A stretch of DNA of 23,402 nucleotides from SIG575 sp045632485 (GTDB taxonomy: Bacteria; Bacillota; Clostridia; Oscillospirales; Acutalibacteraceae): NCBI GenBank assembly GCA_045632485.1, contig JAZQWT010000042.1, forward strand, positions 1-23,402, read 5' to 3'. The notes under the pieces were generated by a model, which worked only from the letters and a program-made list of their open reading frames with translations, was not told where the DNA came from and did not search any database. Shown one piece after another: positions 1 through 7,433 of this stretch. The number at the start of each line of letters is the position of its first letter. Within the stretch, counting starts at the first letter, position 1. Position numbers and translations under genes: made by a program.

Positions 1-322
1 GTAGTGTGCTGAACGTAAGGCAAACAGGACGTTTTGCTTTATCGAAAAGCTTTGTTCTTTTCTTTTTCGGAACTCTGTCCCAGAGTTTTTCAATGGGGCG
101 GAGAATAGTGTTTATGATAAAAGCAATACATGCTCCTATAAAGAACGGAGAAAGCAACCCTGCAACAGATTTTATAACATCTGAAAAAGCCGTTGCATGG
201 TTAATTGTCCAGTTAAGCAACACTGTGAACGTGATTATCGCAAGGACAAACTTTAAGGTTTTCTTGTTCAGAGGGATTTTCTCTTCTATGTCCTTGTTTT
301 CGTTGAAATCTTCTTTTTTCAT
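1..322 (-). CDS. AI-2E family transporter (partial, C-terminus cut by window edge)
   Basis: Open frame on the minus strand from an ATG at 322-320 to the window edge, about 107 codons, with no stop reached. The N-terminus is charged and polar (begins MKKEDFNENKD). A hydrophobic segment follows at about residues 25-42, then a second at about 53-72 carrying the LLSPFFIGACIAFIIN stretch and LRPIEKLW. That pattern is typical of the first part of the AI-2E/PerM/YtvI-type polytopic permeases (about 350-400 aa). The ATG overlaps the TGA stop of the Mrp gene as ATGA, and no good ribosome binding site precedes it, so translation is probably coupled to mrp. Most family members have no proven substrate; the AI-2 export name comes from E. 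coli TqsA. The family call rests on only the first quarter of the protein. Confidence 0.72.
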   Translation of the reverse strand, partial: MKKEDFNENKDIEEKIPLNKKTLKFVLAIITFTVLLNWTINHATAFSDVIKSVAGLLSPFFIGACIAFIINTILRPIEKLWDRVPKKKRTKLFDKAKRPVCLTFSTL

Positions 323-1134
323 ATTTTTTCAAGTGCTTCTGCAACACCTGCGAGAGCGTCGTTGTCAGCAAGTTCAACAGCACCTTTGTCAACAAGAGAT
401 GCAGTTGCAGGGTTGATGGGAAGCTTTGCAAGCACGGGAACACCTAACTGTTTCGCAATTTCATCAGCCTTGCTTTCGCCGAATACGTTGATTTTCTTGC
501 CGCAATCGGAGCACTCAAGGTAACTCATATTTTCAATAACACCGATGATGGGGATATTCATCATCTTTGCCATATTGTAAGCCTTTTTAACAATCATTGT
601 AACAAGGTCCTGAGGAGTAGTTACGATGATGATGCCGTCAACGGGAAGTGACTGGAAAACAGTAAGTGAAACATCGCCTGTTCCGGGAGGCATATCAACG
701 AACATATAATCAACATCACCCCAGATAACTTCCTGCCAGAACTGCTGGACCATACCTGAAATAACGGGACCTCTCCAGATAACGGGCTTTTCTTCGTCAT
801 CAAGAAGAAGATTTACACTCATAACTTTAATTCCGAGTTTGCTTTCTCTTGGGAAAAGGCCCTGGTCTGTGCCTTCAGCCATACCTTTGATGCCGAATGC
901 TTTGGGAATTGAGGGACCTGTGATGTCAGCATCAAGAACTGCAGTGTTGAAGCCTTTTGTTTTCATTGTAACTGCACAAAGAGATGTTACAAGGCTTTTA
1001 CCTACACCGCCTTTACCGCTTACAACGCCGATTACTTTTTTTACATTGCTCATGGGATTTGCAGGGATATGCAAATCTTTCTTTTCACAATTTGAAGAAC
1101 AGGATGAACAATTTCCTGAACAACCGCTACTCAT
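319..1134 (-). CDS. mrp: Mrp/NBP35 family iron-sulfur cluster carrier ATPase
   Basis: A 271-aa cytoplasmic P-loop ATPase of the Mrp/ApbC/NBP35 family, which binds and hands on Fe-S clusters to apoproteins. A deviant Walker A SGKGGVGKS lies at residues 39-47, and the family signatures MPPGTGD (148-154) and GVIENMS (198-204) are present. The CSDC pair at 208-211 is the CxxC that bridges a cluster between two subunits. The N-terminus also has four cysteines at 5, 9, 12 and 16, the NBP35-like ferredoxin-type extension found in many Clostridia. ATG start with AGGAG at 1145-1149, 10 nt upstream. Its own sigma-A-type promoter lies just upstream, and its stop overlaps the start of the AI-2E-family gene. 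Family assignment is firm; the exact client proteins cannot be read from sequence. Confidence 0.95.
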   Translation of the reverse strand: MSSGCSGNCSSCSSNCEKKDLHIPANPMSNVKKVIGVVSGKGGVGKSLVTSLCAVTMKTKGFNTAVLDADITGPSIPKAFGIKGMAEGTDQGLFPRESKLGIKVMSVNLLLDDEEKPVIWRGPVISGMVQQFWQEVIWGDVDYMFVDMPPGTGDVSLTVFQSLPVDGIIIVTTPQDLVTMIVKKAYNMAKMMNIPIIGVIENMSYLECSDCGKKINVFGESKADEIAKQLGVPVLAKLPINPATASLVDKGAVELADNDALAGVAEALEKI

Positions 1135-1171
1135 AATTTTAAAACTCCTTTTGTCTATTTTTTACCTATAT

Positions 1172-1200
1172 ATTATATACCTATTGATTTTATTTTGCAA
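1172..1200 (-). promoter_or_regulatory. Sigma-A promoter for mrp
   Basis: On the minus strand, TTGCAA (1200-1195), a 17-nt spacer and a perfect TATAAT (1177-1172). This predicts a transcript start near 1165 and a leader of about 30 nt before the mrp ATG at 1134. Confidence 0.8.
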
Positions 1201-1259
1201 TGTTGATATTGTAATTTTTTGTACGTTGAGTTAAAATATAATTATAGGAAGTGATAAAT

Positions 1260-1799
1260 ATGTTGGAAAATATCAGAAATCAGGCAAGACAGGCAACAGA
1301 AGAATTACTTTCGGTTGCTAACCTTAAAAAAGGTGATATTTTTGTTGTAGGCTGTTCTTCAAGTGAAATTGCAGGCGGAGTTATAGGCCACGATTCATCT
1401 TTACAGATGGCAGAGGCTGCATTTGAAGGTATTTATCCTGTATTGAAAGAAAAGGGTATTTACCTTGCCTGTCAGTGCTGTGAGCATCTCAACAGAGCGA
1501 TTATTATTGAAAATGAAGCAGCGGAAAAATACGGCTATGAAGTTGTGTCAGTTGTTCCTCAGCCCAAAGCAGGCGGCTCATTTGCAACAACTGCTTATAA
1601 AAATTTTGAAAATCCCGTTGCACTTGAAAATATAAAAGCTCATGCAGGACTTGATATTGGTCTTACTTTAATCGGTATGCATCTCAGGAGTGTTGCTGTG
1701 CCTGTAAGATTATCTCTCTCAAAAATCGGTGAGGCACCTATTGTTGCAGCAAGAACAAGACCGAAATTTATCGGTGGAGAAAGAGCAAAGTATGAATAA
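1260..1799 (+). CDS. ywlG: TIGR01440 / DUF436 family protein (YwlG-like)
   Basis: A 179-aa soluble protein matching the YwlG/TIGR01440 family by length and conserved segments: the VVGCSSSEIAGGVIG loop near the N-terminus, the CQCCEHLNRA cysteine-histidine stretch in the middle, and the GMHLRSVAVPVR and PKFIGGERA blocks near the C-terminus. The family is widespread in Firmicutes and has no established biochemical function. The frame could begin at a GTG at 1251, but AGGAAGTG at 1246-1253 is the natural ribosome binding site for the ATG at 1260 (6-7 nt spacing), so 1260 is preferred. It diverges from mrp. No convincing promoter of its own is seen in the 125 bp between them. Confidence 0.88.
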   Translation: MLENIRNQARQATEELLSVANLKKGDIFVVGCSSSEIAGGVIGHDSSLQMAEAAFEGIYPVLKEKGIYLACQCCEHLNRAIIIENEAAEKYGYEVVSVVPQPKAGGSFATTAYKNFENPVALENIKAHAGLDIGLTLIGMHLRSVAVPVRLSLSKIGEAPIVAARTRPKFIGGERAKYE

Positions 1800-1804
1800 A
1801 CACC

Positions 1805-1833
1805 TTGTCAAATTTGTGATATTGTGTTATAAT
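1805..1833 (+). promoter_or_regulatory. Sigma-A promoter for the yebC-like gene
   Basis: TTGTCA (1805-1810), a 17-nt spacer and a perfect TATAAT (1828-1833). The predicted start near 1840 leaves a leader of about 38 nt. It begins only 5 nt after the ywlG-like stop, so yebC and the GH43 gene can be transcribed independently of ywlG. Confidence 0.85.
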
Positions 1834-1877
1834 ATTTCAGTTGATTTTTAAATTATTTTATTTTAAGGATGGTATCT

Positions 1878-2609
1878 ATGTCAGGACATTCAAAATGGAG
1901 TACAATCAAACGTAAAAAGGAAAAAACAGACGGTGCGAGAGCAAAAATTTTCACAAAAATCGGCCGTGAAATCGGTGTTGCTGTTAAAAACGGCGGACCC
2001 GACCCCTCAGTAAACACAAAACTTAAAGACGTTATCGCAAAGGCTAAAGCAAACAACGTGCCTAATGATAATATCGAAAGAATTATCAAAAAAGCTGCAG
2101 GCGAAGCCGGCGGAGATAATTTTGAAGAAATCGTATATGAAGGCTATGGCCCCTCAGGTATTGCTGTTATCGTTGAAACTCTTACAGATAACAGAAACCG
2201 TACAGCAGGTGACATCCGTCATTATTTTGACAAATACGGCGGAAATATGGGTCAGTCAGGCTGCGTTTCATTTATGTTCAGCCGTCAGGGTGTTATTATC
2301 ATTGAGGCTGAAGGCATCGATGAAGAAAAACTTATGGAAGATGCACTTGAAGCAGGTGCAGTAGACTTTATTGCAGACGGCGATATTTTCGATATCCGTA
2401 CAGAACCCAACGATATGGGTGCAGTACGTGACGACCTTGAAGCAAAAGGCTACAGTTATGTTTCTGCTGAAGTTGAATATGTTCCTTCAACATACACAAA
2501 ACTTAAAAATAAAGACGATATCAAGAATATGACAAAAATGCTTGATATGTTTGATGATAATGACGACGTTCAGAACGTTTATCATAACTGGGAAACAGAC
2601 GAGGACTAA
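1878..2609 (+). CDS. yebC: YebC/PmpR (TACO1) family protein
   Basis: A 243-aa protein with the family's invariant N-terminus MSGHSKWSTIKRKKEK and the later signatures DNRNRTAGDIRHYFDKYGG and GCVSFMF. Length matches the usual 240-250 aa. YebC proteins were long annotated as DNA-binding regulators; more recent work on bacterial YebC and mitochondrial TACO1 points to a role in translation through difficult (polyproline) stretches. An in-frame ATG exists at 1869, but AAGGATGG at 1865-1872 is the ribosome binding site for the ATG at 1878, which also gives the conserved MSGHSKW start. The GH43 gene follows after 3 nt, probably as an operon. Confidence 0.96.
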   Translation: MSGHSKWSTIKRKKEKTDGARAKIFTKIGREIGVAVKNGGPDPSVNTKLKDVIAKAKANNVPNDNIERIIKKAAGEAGGDNFEEIVYEGYGPSGIAVIVETLTDNRNRTAGDIRHYFDKYGGNMGQSGCVSFMFSRQGVIIIEAEGIDEEKLMEDALEAGAVDFIADGDIFDIRTEPNDMGAVRDDLEAKGYSYVSAEVEYVPSTYTKLKNKDDIKNMTKMLDMFDDNDDVQNVYHNWETDED

Positions 2610-2612
2610 TTT

Positions 2613-3602
2613 ATGTTATTTTTACGTTATCTGATGGCGGTGATTATGTTGATTCCCAATATCATAGGCTGCGTTTTCAATGATTATGCATTCCCGGCTG
2701 TCAGTCGTGAGGGTGCATACCTTTTCTGCTACTTTGTGGGAAACGAAACAGAGCAACAGAGAATTCATCTTGCAGTAAGCAAAGACGGATATAATTTCCA
2801 GGCACTGAATAATAACGAGCCTGTTATTATTCAGGAAAAAGGTAAAAAATGTGTCCGAGACCCTTATATTTTCAAAGGGCAGGATAGTTGCTATTACATC
2901 ATCGGCACAGATATGAACGCCCTTGAGGGATGGACTTCCAACCACGCTCTGGTAACCTGGAAATCAGAAGACCTTGTTAACTGGACTGATGAAACAATCA
3001 TTGACATCAGAGATTTAGGCGGCGAATTTGCAAACACTACAAGAGCATGGGCACCTCAGGCAATCTGGGACGCTGACAAAGAAATGTATATGGTATACTG
3101 GGCACATTCAACTGTGGAAAATGATATCGCAGGGCACTATTATGCATATACAAAGGATTTTAAAAAGTTTGAAACAGAGCCCAAGCCTCTTTACGGAAGA
3201 AAAGGTATACAGTGCATAGATGGTGATATTATCTATAATGAAAATGACGGATTCTATTACCTTTATTTCAAACACGATGAAGACCAGACTATTGCCTATG
3301 TCAAATCAAAAAATCTGACGGGTCCTTATGATACAGAGCCTGTTGTGTGTTCTCTTTCAAAGCACGGCGTTGAGGGCAGCACAATGTTCAATATCACAGG
3401 CACAGATGCCTGGATAATGCTTATGGACGAATACGGCACAGGCCATTTCTTCGCACAGATGACAAGAGATTTCAAAACATTCAAGGCTGTAAACCCCGGA
3501 AGCTACAAAATGGACCATTTAAGCCCCCGTCACGGCTCAATCGTACAGATAAGCGATGAGGAATATGACAGATTAGTGGCACATTATGGTGTTGAAAAAT
3601 AA
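2613..3602 (+). CDS. Glycoside hydrolase family 43-like five-bladed beta-propeller enzyme
   Basis: A 329-aa protein with the GH43 layout and a plausible intact catalytic triad. RDPYIFKG holds Asp83 (general base). WAPQAIWD at about 146-153 is blade 2. CIDGDIIYN holds Asp203 (pKa modulator). HGVEGSTMF holds Glu254 (general acid). RHGSIV at 306-311 matches the blade 5 closing motif. GH43 enzymes release arabinose or xylose from plant arabinans and arabinoxylans; the exact specificity cannot be read here. The start at 2613 has GAGGA at 2601-2605. The first 20 residues are hydrophobic and end in IIGC, which fits a lipobox, so surface anchoring is possible, although the catalytic domain starts directly after it. 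Internal ATGs at codons 8 and 12 are alternatives. Likely cotranscribed with yebC; a terminator follows. Confidence 0.85.
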   Translation: MLFLRYLMAVIMLIPNIIGCVFNDYAFPAVSREGAYLFCYFVGNETEQQRIHLAVSKDGYNFQALNNNEPVIIQEKGKKCVRDPYIFKGQDSCYYIIGTDMNALEGWTSNHALVTWKSEDLVNWTDETIIDIRDLGGEFANTTRAWAPQAIWDADKEMYMVYWAHSTVENDIAGHYYAYTKDFKKFETEPKPLYGRKGIQCIDGDIIYNENDGFYYLYFKHDEDQTIAYVKSKNLTGPYDTEPVVCSLSKHGVEGSTMFNITGTDAWIMLMDEYGTGHFFAQMTRDFKTFKAVNPGSYKMDHLSPRHGSIVQISDEEYDRLVAHYGVEK

Positions 3603-3619
3603 AGAATAACAAACGGTAA

Positions 3620-3657
3620 ACCTTGCAGGGAGTCTGAATCCTTGCAAGGTTTTTATT
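3620..3657 (+). terminator. Rho-independent terminator after the GH43 gene
   Basis: AACCTTGCAGGG (3620-3631) pairs with CCTTGCAAGGTT (3641-3652), a 12-bp stem with one G-T pair and a 9-nt loop, followed by a T-rich run. Confidence 0.85.
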
Positions 3658-3762
3658 ATATAATCAATAGTAAATATTTTGTAAAAGTTTCCAAAATACA
3701 TCATTTTTTTGCGGTTAATACATTTGCAAAATGACGAAAATAAAAAAACAACGGAAAAAACA

Positions 3763-3791
3763 TTGACTTTTTCTCTTGTTTTTATTATTAT
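3763..3791 (+). promoter_or_regulatory. Sigma-A promoter of the feo operon
   Basis: TTGACT (3763-3768), a 17-nt spacer and TATTAT (3786-3791). The predicted transcript start, about 3798, coincides with the left edge of the 18-bp palindrome that follows. Confidence 0.78.
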
Positions 3792-3797
3792 ATACGT

Positions 3798-3815
3798 AGT
3801 TAGTTTAAACTAACT
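3798..3815 (+). promoter_or_regulatory. Operator 1 of the feo operon: 18-bp perfect palindrome
   Basis: AGTTAGTTTAAACTAACT is a perfect palindrome starting at the predicted transcript start, a classic repressor position. The same arms (AGTTAG and CTAACT, 6 nt apart) recur at 4094-4111. The TTAG...CTAA core resembles operators of DtxR/MntR/IdeR-type metalloregulators, so an iron-loaded repressor is the likely ligand. That assignment is inference. Confidence 0.75.
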
Positions 3816-3834
3816 CGAGGAGAGTTGATTTAAT

Positions 3835-4056
3835 ATGAAAACTTTAAAAGAAGCAAAAATAGGCTCAACTGTGAGAGTTGTAAAACTTCACGGAGAAGGG
3901 GCAATTAAAAGACGTATTATGGATATGGGTATTACAAAGGGTGTTGAAATTTATGTAAGAAAAGCAGCTCCTTTAGGTGACCCTATTGAAGTTATGGTGC
4001 GCGGATATGAATTATCTCTGCGCAAGGCTGATGCAGAAATGATTGAAACAGAATAA
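3835..4056 (+). CDS. feoA: FeoA, ferrous iron transport accessory protein
   Basis: A 73-aa cytoplasmic SH3-like protein of the usual FeoA length. It shows the typical VRVVKLHGEGAIKRRIMDMGI start of the beta-barrel and the closing segment VRGYELSLRKADAEMI. FeoA is thought to bind or regulate FeoB. ATG start with GAGGAGAG at 3817-3824. First gene of the feo operon, under the promoter and palindrome just upstream; the 77-bp gap before feoB holds a second copy of the operator. Confidence 0.94.
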   Translation: MKTLKEAKIGSTVRVVKLHGEGAIKRRIMDMGITKGVEIYVRKAAPLGDPIEVMVRGYELSLRKADAEMIETE

Positions 4057-4058
4057 AT

Positions 4059-4085
4059 CAACAGGCATTGCTTTGTTGTTTTTTT
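4059..4085 (+). promoter_or_regulatory. Weak hairpin plus T-run between feoA and feoB (possible attenuator)
   Basis: CAACA (4059-4063) can pair with TGTTG (4074-4078), extendable by one or two G-T pairs, and is followed directly by seven T residues. It is a poor terminator on its own, but it could cause partial termination that makes feoB depend on the nearby second operator. No confident promoter is seen in this gap. Confidence 0.3.
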
Positions 4086-4092
4086 ACTGTAC

Positions 4093-4112
4093 GAGTTAGC
4101 GGAAACTAACTC
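4093..4112 (+). promoter_or_regulatory. Operator 2 of the feo operon
   Basis: GAGTTAG (4093-4099), six bases CGGAAA, then CTAACTC (4106-4112). The arms and their spacing match the palindrome at 3798-3815; only the centre differs. It lies 21 nt upstream of the feoB start codon. Confidence 0.7.
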
Positions 4113-4133
4113 ATATGAAAGGAAGATATTCGG

Positions 4134-6320
4134 ATGGATTTGAAAATCGCACTTGCCGGTAACCCCAACTGCGGTAAAACTACTCTTTTTAACCTGCTTA
4201 CAGGCTCTAACCAGTATGTAGGAAACTGGCCGGGAGTTACTGTTGAGCATAAAGAGGGTAAACTGAAAAAGCACGAGGATGTTATTATAACTGACCTGCC
4301 GGGTATTTACTCATTATCACCATATACACTTGAAGAAGTTGTAGCAAGAGAATACCTTATAAACGAAAGACCCGATGCAATTTTAAACATCGTTGACGGT
4401 ACAAATATTGAGAGAAACCTTTATCTTACAACACAGCTTATGGAAATCGGTATTCCCGTTGTTATTGCTATCAATATGATGGATATTGTAAGAAAAAACG
4501 GTGATAAGATTGATATTGAAAAACTTGGTCTTAAACTCGGTTGCAAAATTGTGGAAATTTCTGCGCTCAAGGGCGAAGGTGCACAGGAAGCTGCAGAGGC
4601 GGCTATTGAAGCAGCAAAAAATCACAAGCCTGTTCATTCACACATTTTCTCAGGTGAAGTTGAACACGCACTTGCTCACATTGAAGAAGCTACAGTACAT
4701 AATTTACCTGAATTCCAGCAGAGATGGTATTCTATTAAAATTTTTGAACGTGACAAAAAAGTTATTGAGCAGTTGAATATTGATAAAGATATTCTCACTC
4801 ATATTGAAAAAGATATCTGCCACGTTGAAAAAGAATACGATGATGATGCAGAAAGCATTATAACAAATGACCGTTATGTGTATGTAGGCAGAATGCTTGA
4901 CGGATGCTATAAGAAAAAGAATGCAGGAAAACTTACAACTTCTGATAAAATTGATAACATCCTTACAAACAGAGTTCTTGCTCTGCCTATCTTTGTTATC
5001 ATAATGCTTATTGTGTACACACTTTCAATCGGCACTATAGGCGACTGGACTGTTGGTTTTATGAACGACGGTTTATTCGGTTCATTCAAAGACCTGGTAG
5101 CATCAGGTGACCTTCCTCAGTTTATGGCAAACTGGCTCAGCGTACCCGAACTTTTCGATAAATTCCTTCTTTCTGTTGATGGAACCCCCGTTGTGGCAGA
5201 ATGGCTTTACAGCCTTATTCAGGATGGTATTGTAGGCGGCGTAGGTGCTGTTCTCGGTTTCGTTCCGCAGATGTTCGTTCTTTTCCTTCTGCTTTCATTC
5301 CTTGAAGACTGCGGTTATATGTCACGTGTTGCATTTATTATGGACCGTATTTTCAGAAAATTCGGTTTATCGGGTAAAAGCTTCATACCAATGCTTGTAG
5401 GCTCAGGTTGCAGCGTTCCCGGAATTATGGCTTCCCGTACAATAGAGCAGGACCGCGACAGAAAAATGACGATTATGACAACTGCATTTATCCCTTGCGG
5501 TGCCAAAATGCCTATTGTAGGTATGATTGCAGGTGCGTTATTCAACGGAAATCCTCTTATAGCAACTTCAGCATATTTTGCAGGTGTTGCAGCGGTAATC
5601 ATTTCAGGTCTTATTCTGAAAAAGACAAAGGCCTTTGCAGGAGACGCTTCTCCCTTTGTTATGGAGCTTCCGTCTTATCATATGCCTGTGGCATCAAACG
5701 TATTAAGAACAACATGGGAACGTGGTTGGTCTTTCATCAAACGTGCAGGTACAGTTATTCTGGCTGCAAGTATTATTATCTGGACTCTTAACAACCTTTC
5801 GTTTGAAGGCGGATTCCACTTTATCACAGGCAACGAAAACTCAATTCTCAACACTATCGGCAGTGCAATTGCAGTGATTTTCAAGCCTTTAGGCTTCGGA
5901 ACATGGCAGGCAACAGTTGCAACAATTCTCGGCCTTGTTGCAAAAGAAGAAGTTGTAGGCGTTTTCGGTTCACTCTCATCAATGGGTGAAGCAGATTATG
6001 TTTCAATGGGTATCGAATTCTTCGGAGGTAACAAATTATCAGGTTATTCATTTATGATATTCAATCTTCTTTGTGCTCCCTGCTTTGCCGCTATGGGTGC
6101 AATAAAAAGAGAAATGAACAATGCAAAATGGACACTTGCTGCAATATCTTATATGACGGTGTTTGCCTATGCAACTTCACTCATTATTTATCAATTCGGA
6201 ACATTTATTTCAACAGGTGCGTTCACTTTCGGCACAGCAGCAGCAATTATAGTTCTTGCAATGGCTGTTTATCTTCTGGTACGAAAAAATAAATACGAAA
6301 CAAAATCTTTAAAAAAATAA
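4134..6320 (+). CDS. feoB: FeoB, ferrous iron transporter with N-terminal GTPase
   Basis: A 728-aa inner-membrane Fe(II) uptake protein of full length. The N-terminal G domain has G1 GNPNCGKT (9-16), G2 in PGVTVE (Thr36), G3 DLPG (54-57), G4 NMMD (114-117) and G5 SALKG (143-147). A helical cytoplasmic spacer runs to about residue 275 and the membrane domain starts near 281. Conserved gate segments are present, such as ...EDCGYMSRVAFIMD..., MLVGSGCSVPGIMASR and FIPCGAKMPI; the cysteines in the last two are typical of the family's inner pore. ATG start with AAAGGAAG at 4118-4125. It follows feoA and precedes a small Cys-rich membrane protein. Confidence 0.97.
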   Translation: MDLKIALAGNPNCGKTTLFNLLTGSNQYVGNWPGVTVEHKEGKLKKHEDVIITDLPGIYSLSPYTLEEVVAREYLINERPDAILNIVDGTNIERNLYLTTQLMEIGIPVVIAINMMDIVRKNGDKIDIEKLGLKLGCKIVEISALKGEGAQEAAEAAIEAAKNHKPVHSHIFSGEVEHALAHIEEATVHNLPEFQQRWYSIKIFERDKKVIEQLNIDKDILTHIEKDICHVEKEYDDDAESIITNDRYVYVGRMLDGCYKKKNAGKLTTSDKIDNILTNRVLALPIFVIIMLIVYTLSIGTIGDWTVGFMNDGLFGSFKDLVASGDLPQFMANWLSVPELFDKFLLSVDGTPVVAEWLYSLIQDGIVGGVGAVLGFVPQMFVLFLLLSFLEDCGYMSRVAFIMDRIFRKFGLSGKSFIPMLVGSGCSVPGIMASRTIEQDRDRKMTIMTTAFIPCGAKMPIVGMIAGALFNGNPLIATSAYFAGVAAVIISGLILKKTKAFAGDASPFVMELPSYHMPVASNVLRTTWERGWSFIKRAGTVILAASIIIWTLNNLSFEGGFHFITGNENSILNTIGSAIAVIFKPLGFGTWQATVATILGLVAKEEVVGVFGSLSSMGEADYVSMGIEFFGGNKLSGYSFMIFNLLCAPCFAAMGAIKREMNNAKWTLAAISYMTVFAYATSLIIYQFGTFISTGAFTFGTAAAIIVLAMAVYLLVRKNKYETKSLKK

Positions 6321-6331
6321 GGAGAAAAATT

Positions 6332-6490
6332 ATGACCTGGCAGACATATGTTGTGCTTGCGATTGTTGTGATTATTTTTGCGGCAATCGTAATAAAAGGT
6401 GTAATAAATAAGAAAAACGGCAAAAGTTCCTGTGCCTGCGGAGGTTGCGGAGGTTGTGCAAACAAGGATTTTTGCCATAGTAAAAAATGA
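6332..6490 (+). CDS. FeoB-associated Cys-rich membrane protein
   Basis: A 52-aa protein. Residues about 4-25 form one membrane helix (begins MTWQTYVVLAIVVIIF). A basic stretch with a glycine follows (KKNGKSS), then a cysteine cluster CACGGCGGC and a last CH pair (six Cys in all). This is the layout of the FeoB_associated family (PF12669), small proteins found right after feoB in Firmicutes. Their role is unproven; a metal- or redox-linked partner of FeoB is assumed. Starts 11 nt after the feoB stop with GGAGA at 6320-6324 as ribosome binding site, and is followed by a strong terminator. Confidence 0.9.
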   Translation: MTWQTYVVLAIVVIIFAAIVIKGVINKKNGKSSCACGGCGGCANKDFCHSKK

Positions 6491-6502
6491 TAACCAAATA
6501 AT

Positions 6503-6538
6503 AAAAGCTGAAGTCACGTAAAAATGACTTCAGCTTTT
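6503..6538. terminator. Bidirectional terminator between the feo operon and the minus-strand membrane gene
   Basis: AAAAGCTGAAGTCA (6503-6516) and TGACTTCAGCTTTT (6525-6538) form a perfect 14-bp stem with an 8-nt loop. T-rich sequence follows on the plus strand and a TTTTATTATTT run on the minus strand, so it can end both convergent transcripts. Confidence 0.93.
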
Positions 6539-6544
6539 TCTTTT

Positions 6545-7351
6545 TTAATCAAAAATACATGCAAGTATGTCTTCACTGAGTGTTGAATCCAACGGTTGTA
6601 TCGGTCCGTGCTGATATATGCCGCCTTTCATAAAAAAGATATAGTTTTCAAATTCACCGTTCAAAACTATAAGAACCTTTTCAAAATTAAAAGTCTGTTC
6701 GTTTATTCCGTTAAGATTATTTATAAGATGTGAGCCTTTAAAAGAAATTTCAAGGCATAAATTTTTTGCTTTGATTTTCTCAATAAACTGTTCTGTTACA
6801 CCTAACTTAAGAGTTACGAACTTCTTTGTTTTTGTTACGTCATTAATAACTTTAAGAATATCGTTGTTCATCATTTCTTTTGTTATTTCCTGAGGTTTGC
6901 CATTATGATAAAAAACAGCGCCGTCTGCAGGGGGAAAGAAATTTATAAATGTGTCAGGGCGAGAGGTTGTTTTATCGGAGGAAATAACAGTGGTGGTTTC
7001 CTTAACATTATCAGTGGATTTTACCGCTATAGTTGTGTTATTTTCAGATGACGGTGCTGAAACATCAGAACTTGCACTTCCCATCTTTGAAAAAAGAACA
7101 AAGTTTACCAGGATGAGTAATGCCGCCGCAACAGCGAACAGAATAAATTTAAGATAAGGAGGTTTTTTTGTTGATTGTTGTGCGGATGACTTTTTTAATT
7201 CAAGTGCTTTAACGCAACATTCTATCAATTCATTATCTTTTTCATTTTCTGCTTTTTCATTTTCATTCTGCAAAATTTTCTCAATTTCGTCTTCCGAGAA
7301 ATCAATTGAGTTGTTTTTAAGCAGATCAATTAAAGCCGAATTACTGTCCAA
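6545..7351 (-). CDS. Single-pass membrane protein, function unknown
   Basis: A 268-aa protein I do not recognise. Residues 1-62 are acidic and charged (many Asn/Glu/Lys), predicted cytoplasmic. One membrane helix spans about 67-87. A Ser/Thr-rich linker covers about 90-135, then an outside domain of about 130 residues ends in LSEDILACIFD. The shape (short cytosolic head, helix, S/T linker, globular tail) recalls membrane-anchored sensor or anti-sigma-like proteins, but no diagnostic motif is visible. The start is a TTG at 7351-7349 with AGGGGG 6 nt upstream; there is no internal Met in the N-terminal half, so no better start exists. It diverges from the SOS-box cassette and shares its 238-bp upstream region. 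Confidence 0.8.
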   Translation of the reverse strand: MDSNSALIDLLKNNSIDFSEDEIEKILQNENEKAENEKDNELIECCVKALELKKSSAQQSTKKPPYLKFILFAVAAALLILVNFVLFSKMGSASSDVSAPSSENNTTIAVKSTDNVKETTTVISSDKTTSRPDTFINFFPPADGAVFYHNGKPQEITKEMMNNDILKVINDVTKTKKFVTLKLGVTEQFIEKIKAKNLCLEISFKGSHLINNLNGINEQTFNFEKVLIVLNGEFENYIFFMKGGIYQHGPIQPLDSTLSEDILACIFD

Positions 7352-7405
7352 ATAAATCCCCCTATCCTGAAAGTTTTTTCAATACATTTTTATCTGTACA
7401 GTTTT

Positions 7406-7433
7406 ATAATACTGTTTTTTAAAAATTTGTCAA
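7406..7433 (-). promoter_or_regulatory. Sigma-A promoter for the minus-strand membrane gene
   Basis: On the minus strand, TTGACA (7433-7428), a 16-nt spacer and TATTAT (7411-7406). The -35 lies inside one copy of a 12-bp direct repeat. Confidence 0.65.

Noticed and set aside
839..1234. 131-codon plus-strand frame opposite mrp
   Set aside because: Antisense shadow of mrp that runs into its promoter region, with no recognisable domain.
1237..1242. TATAAT on the plus strand upstream of the ywlG-like gene
   Set aside because: It would put the transcript start inside or just before the ribosome binding site at 1246-1253, and no -35 at the right distance is seen.
5408..5791. 127-codon open frame inside feoB
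   Set aside because: Out-of-frame shadow of feoB with no ribosome binding site and an implausible Cys/Arg/Tyr-rich composition.
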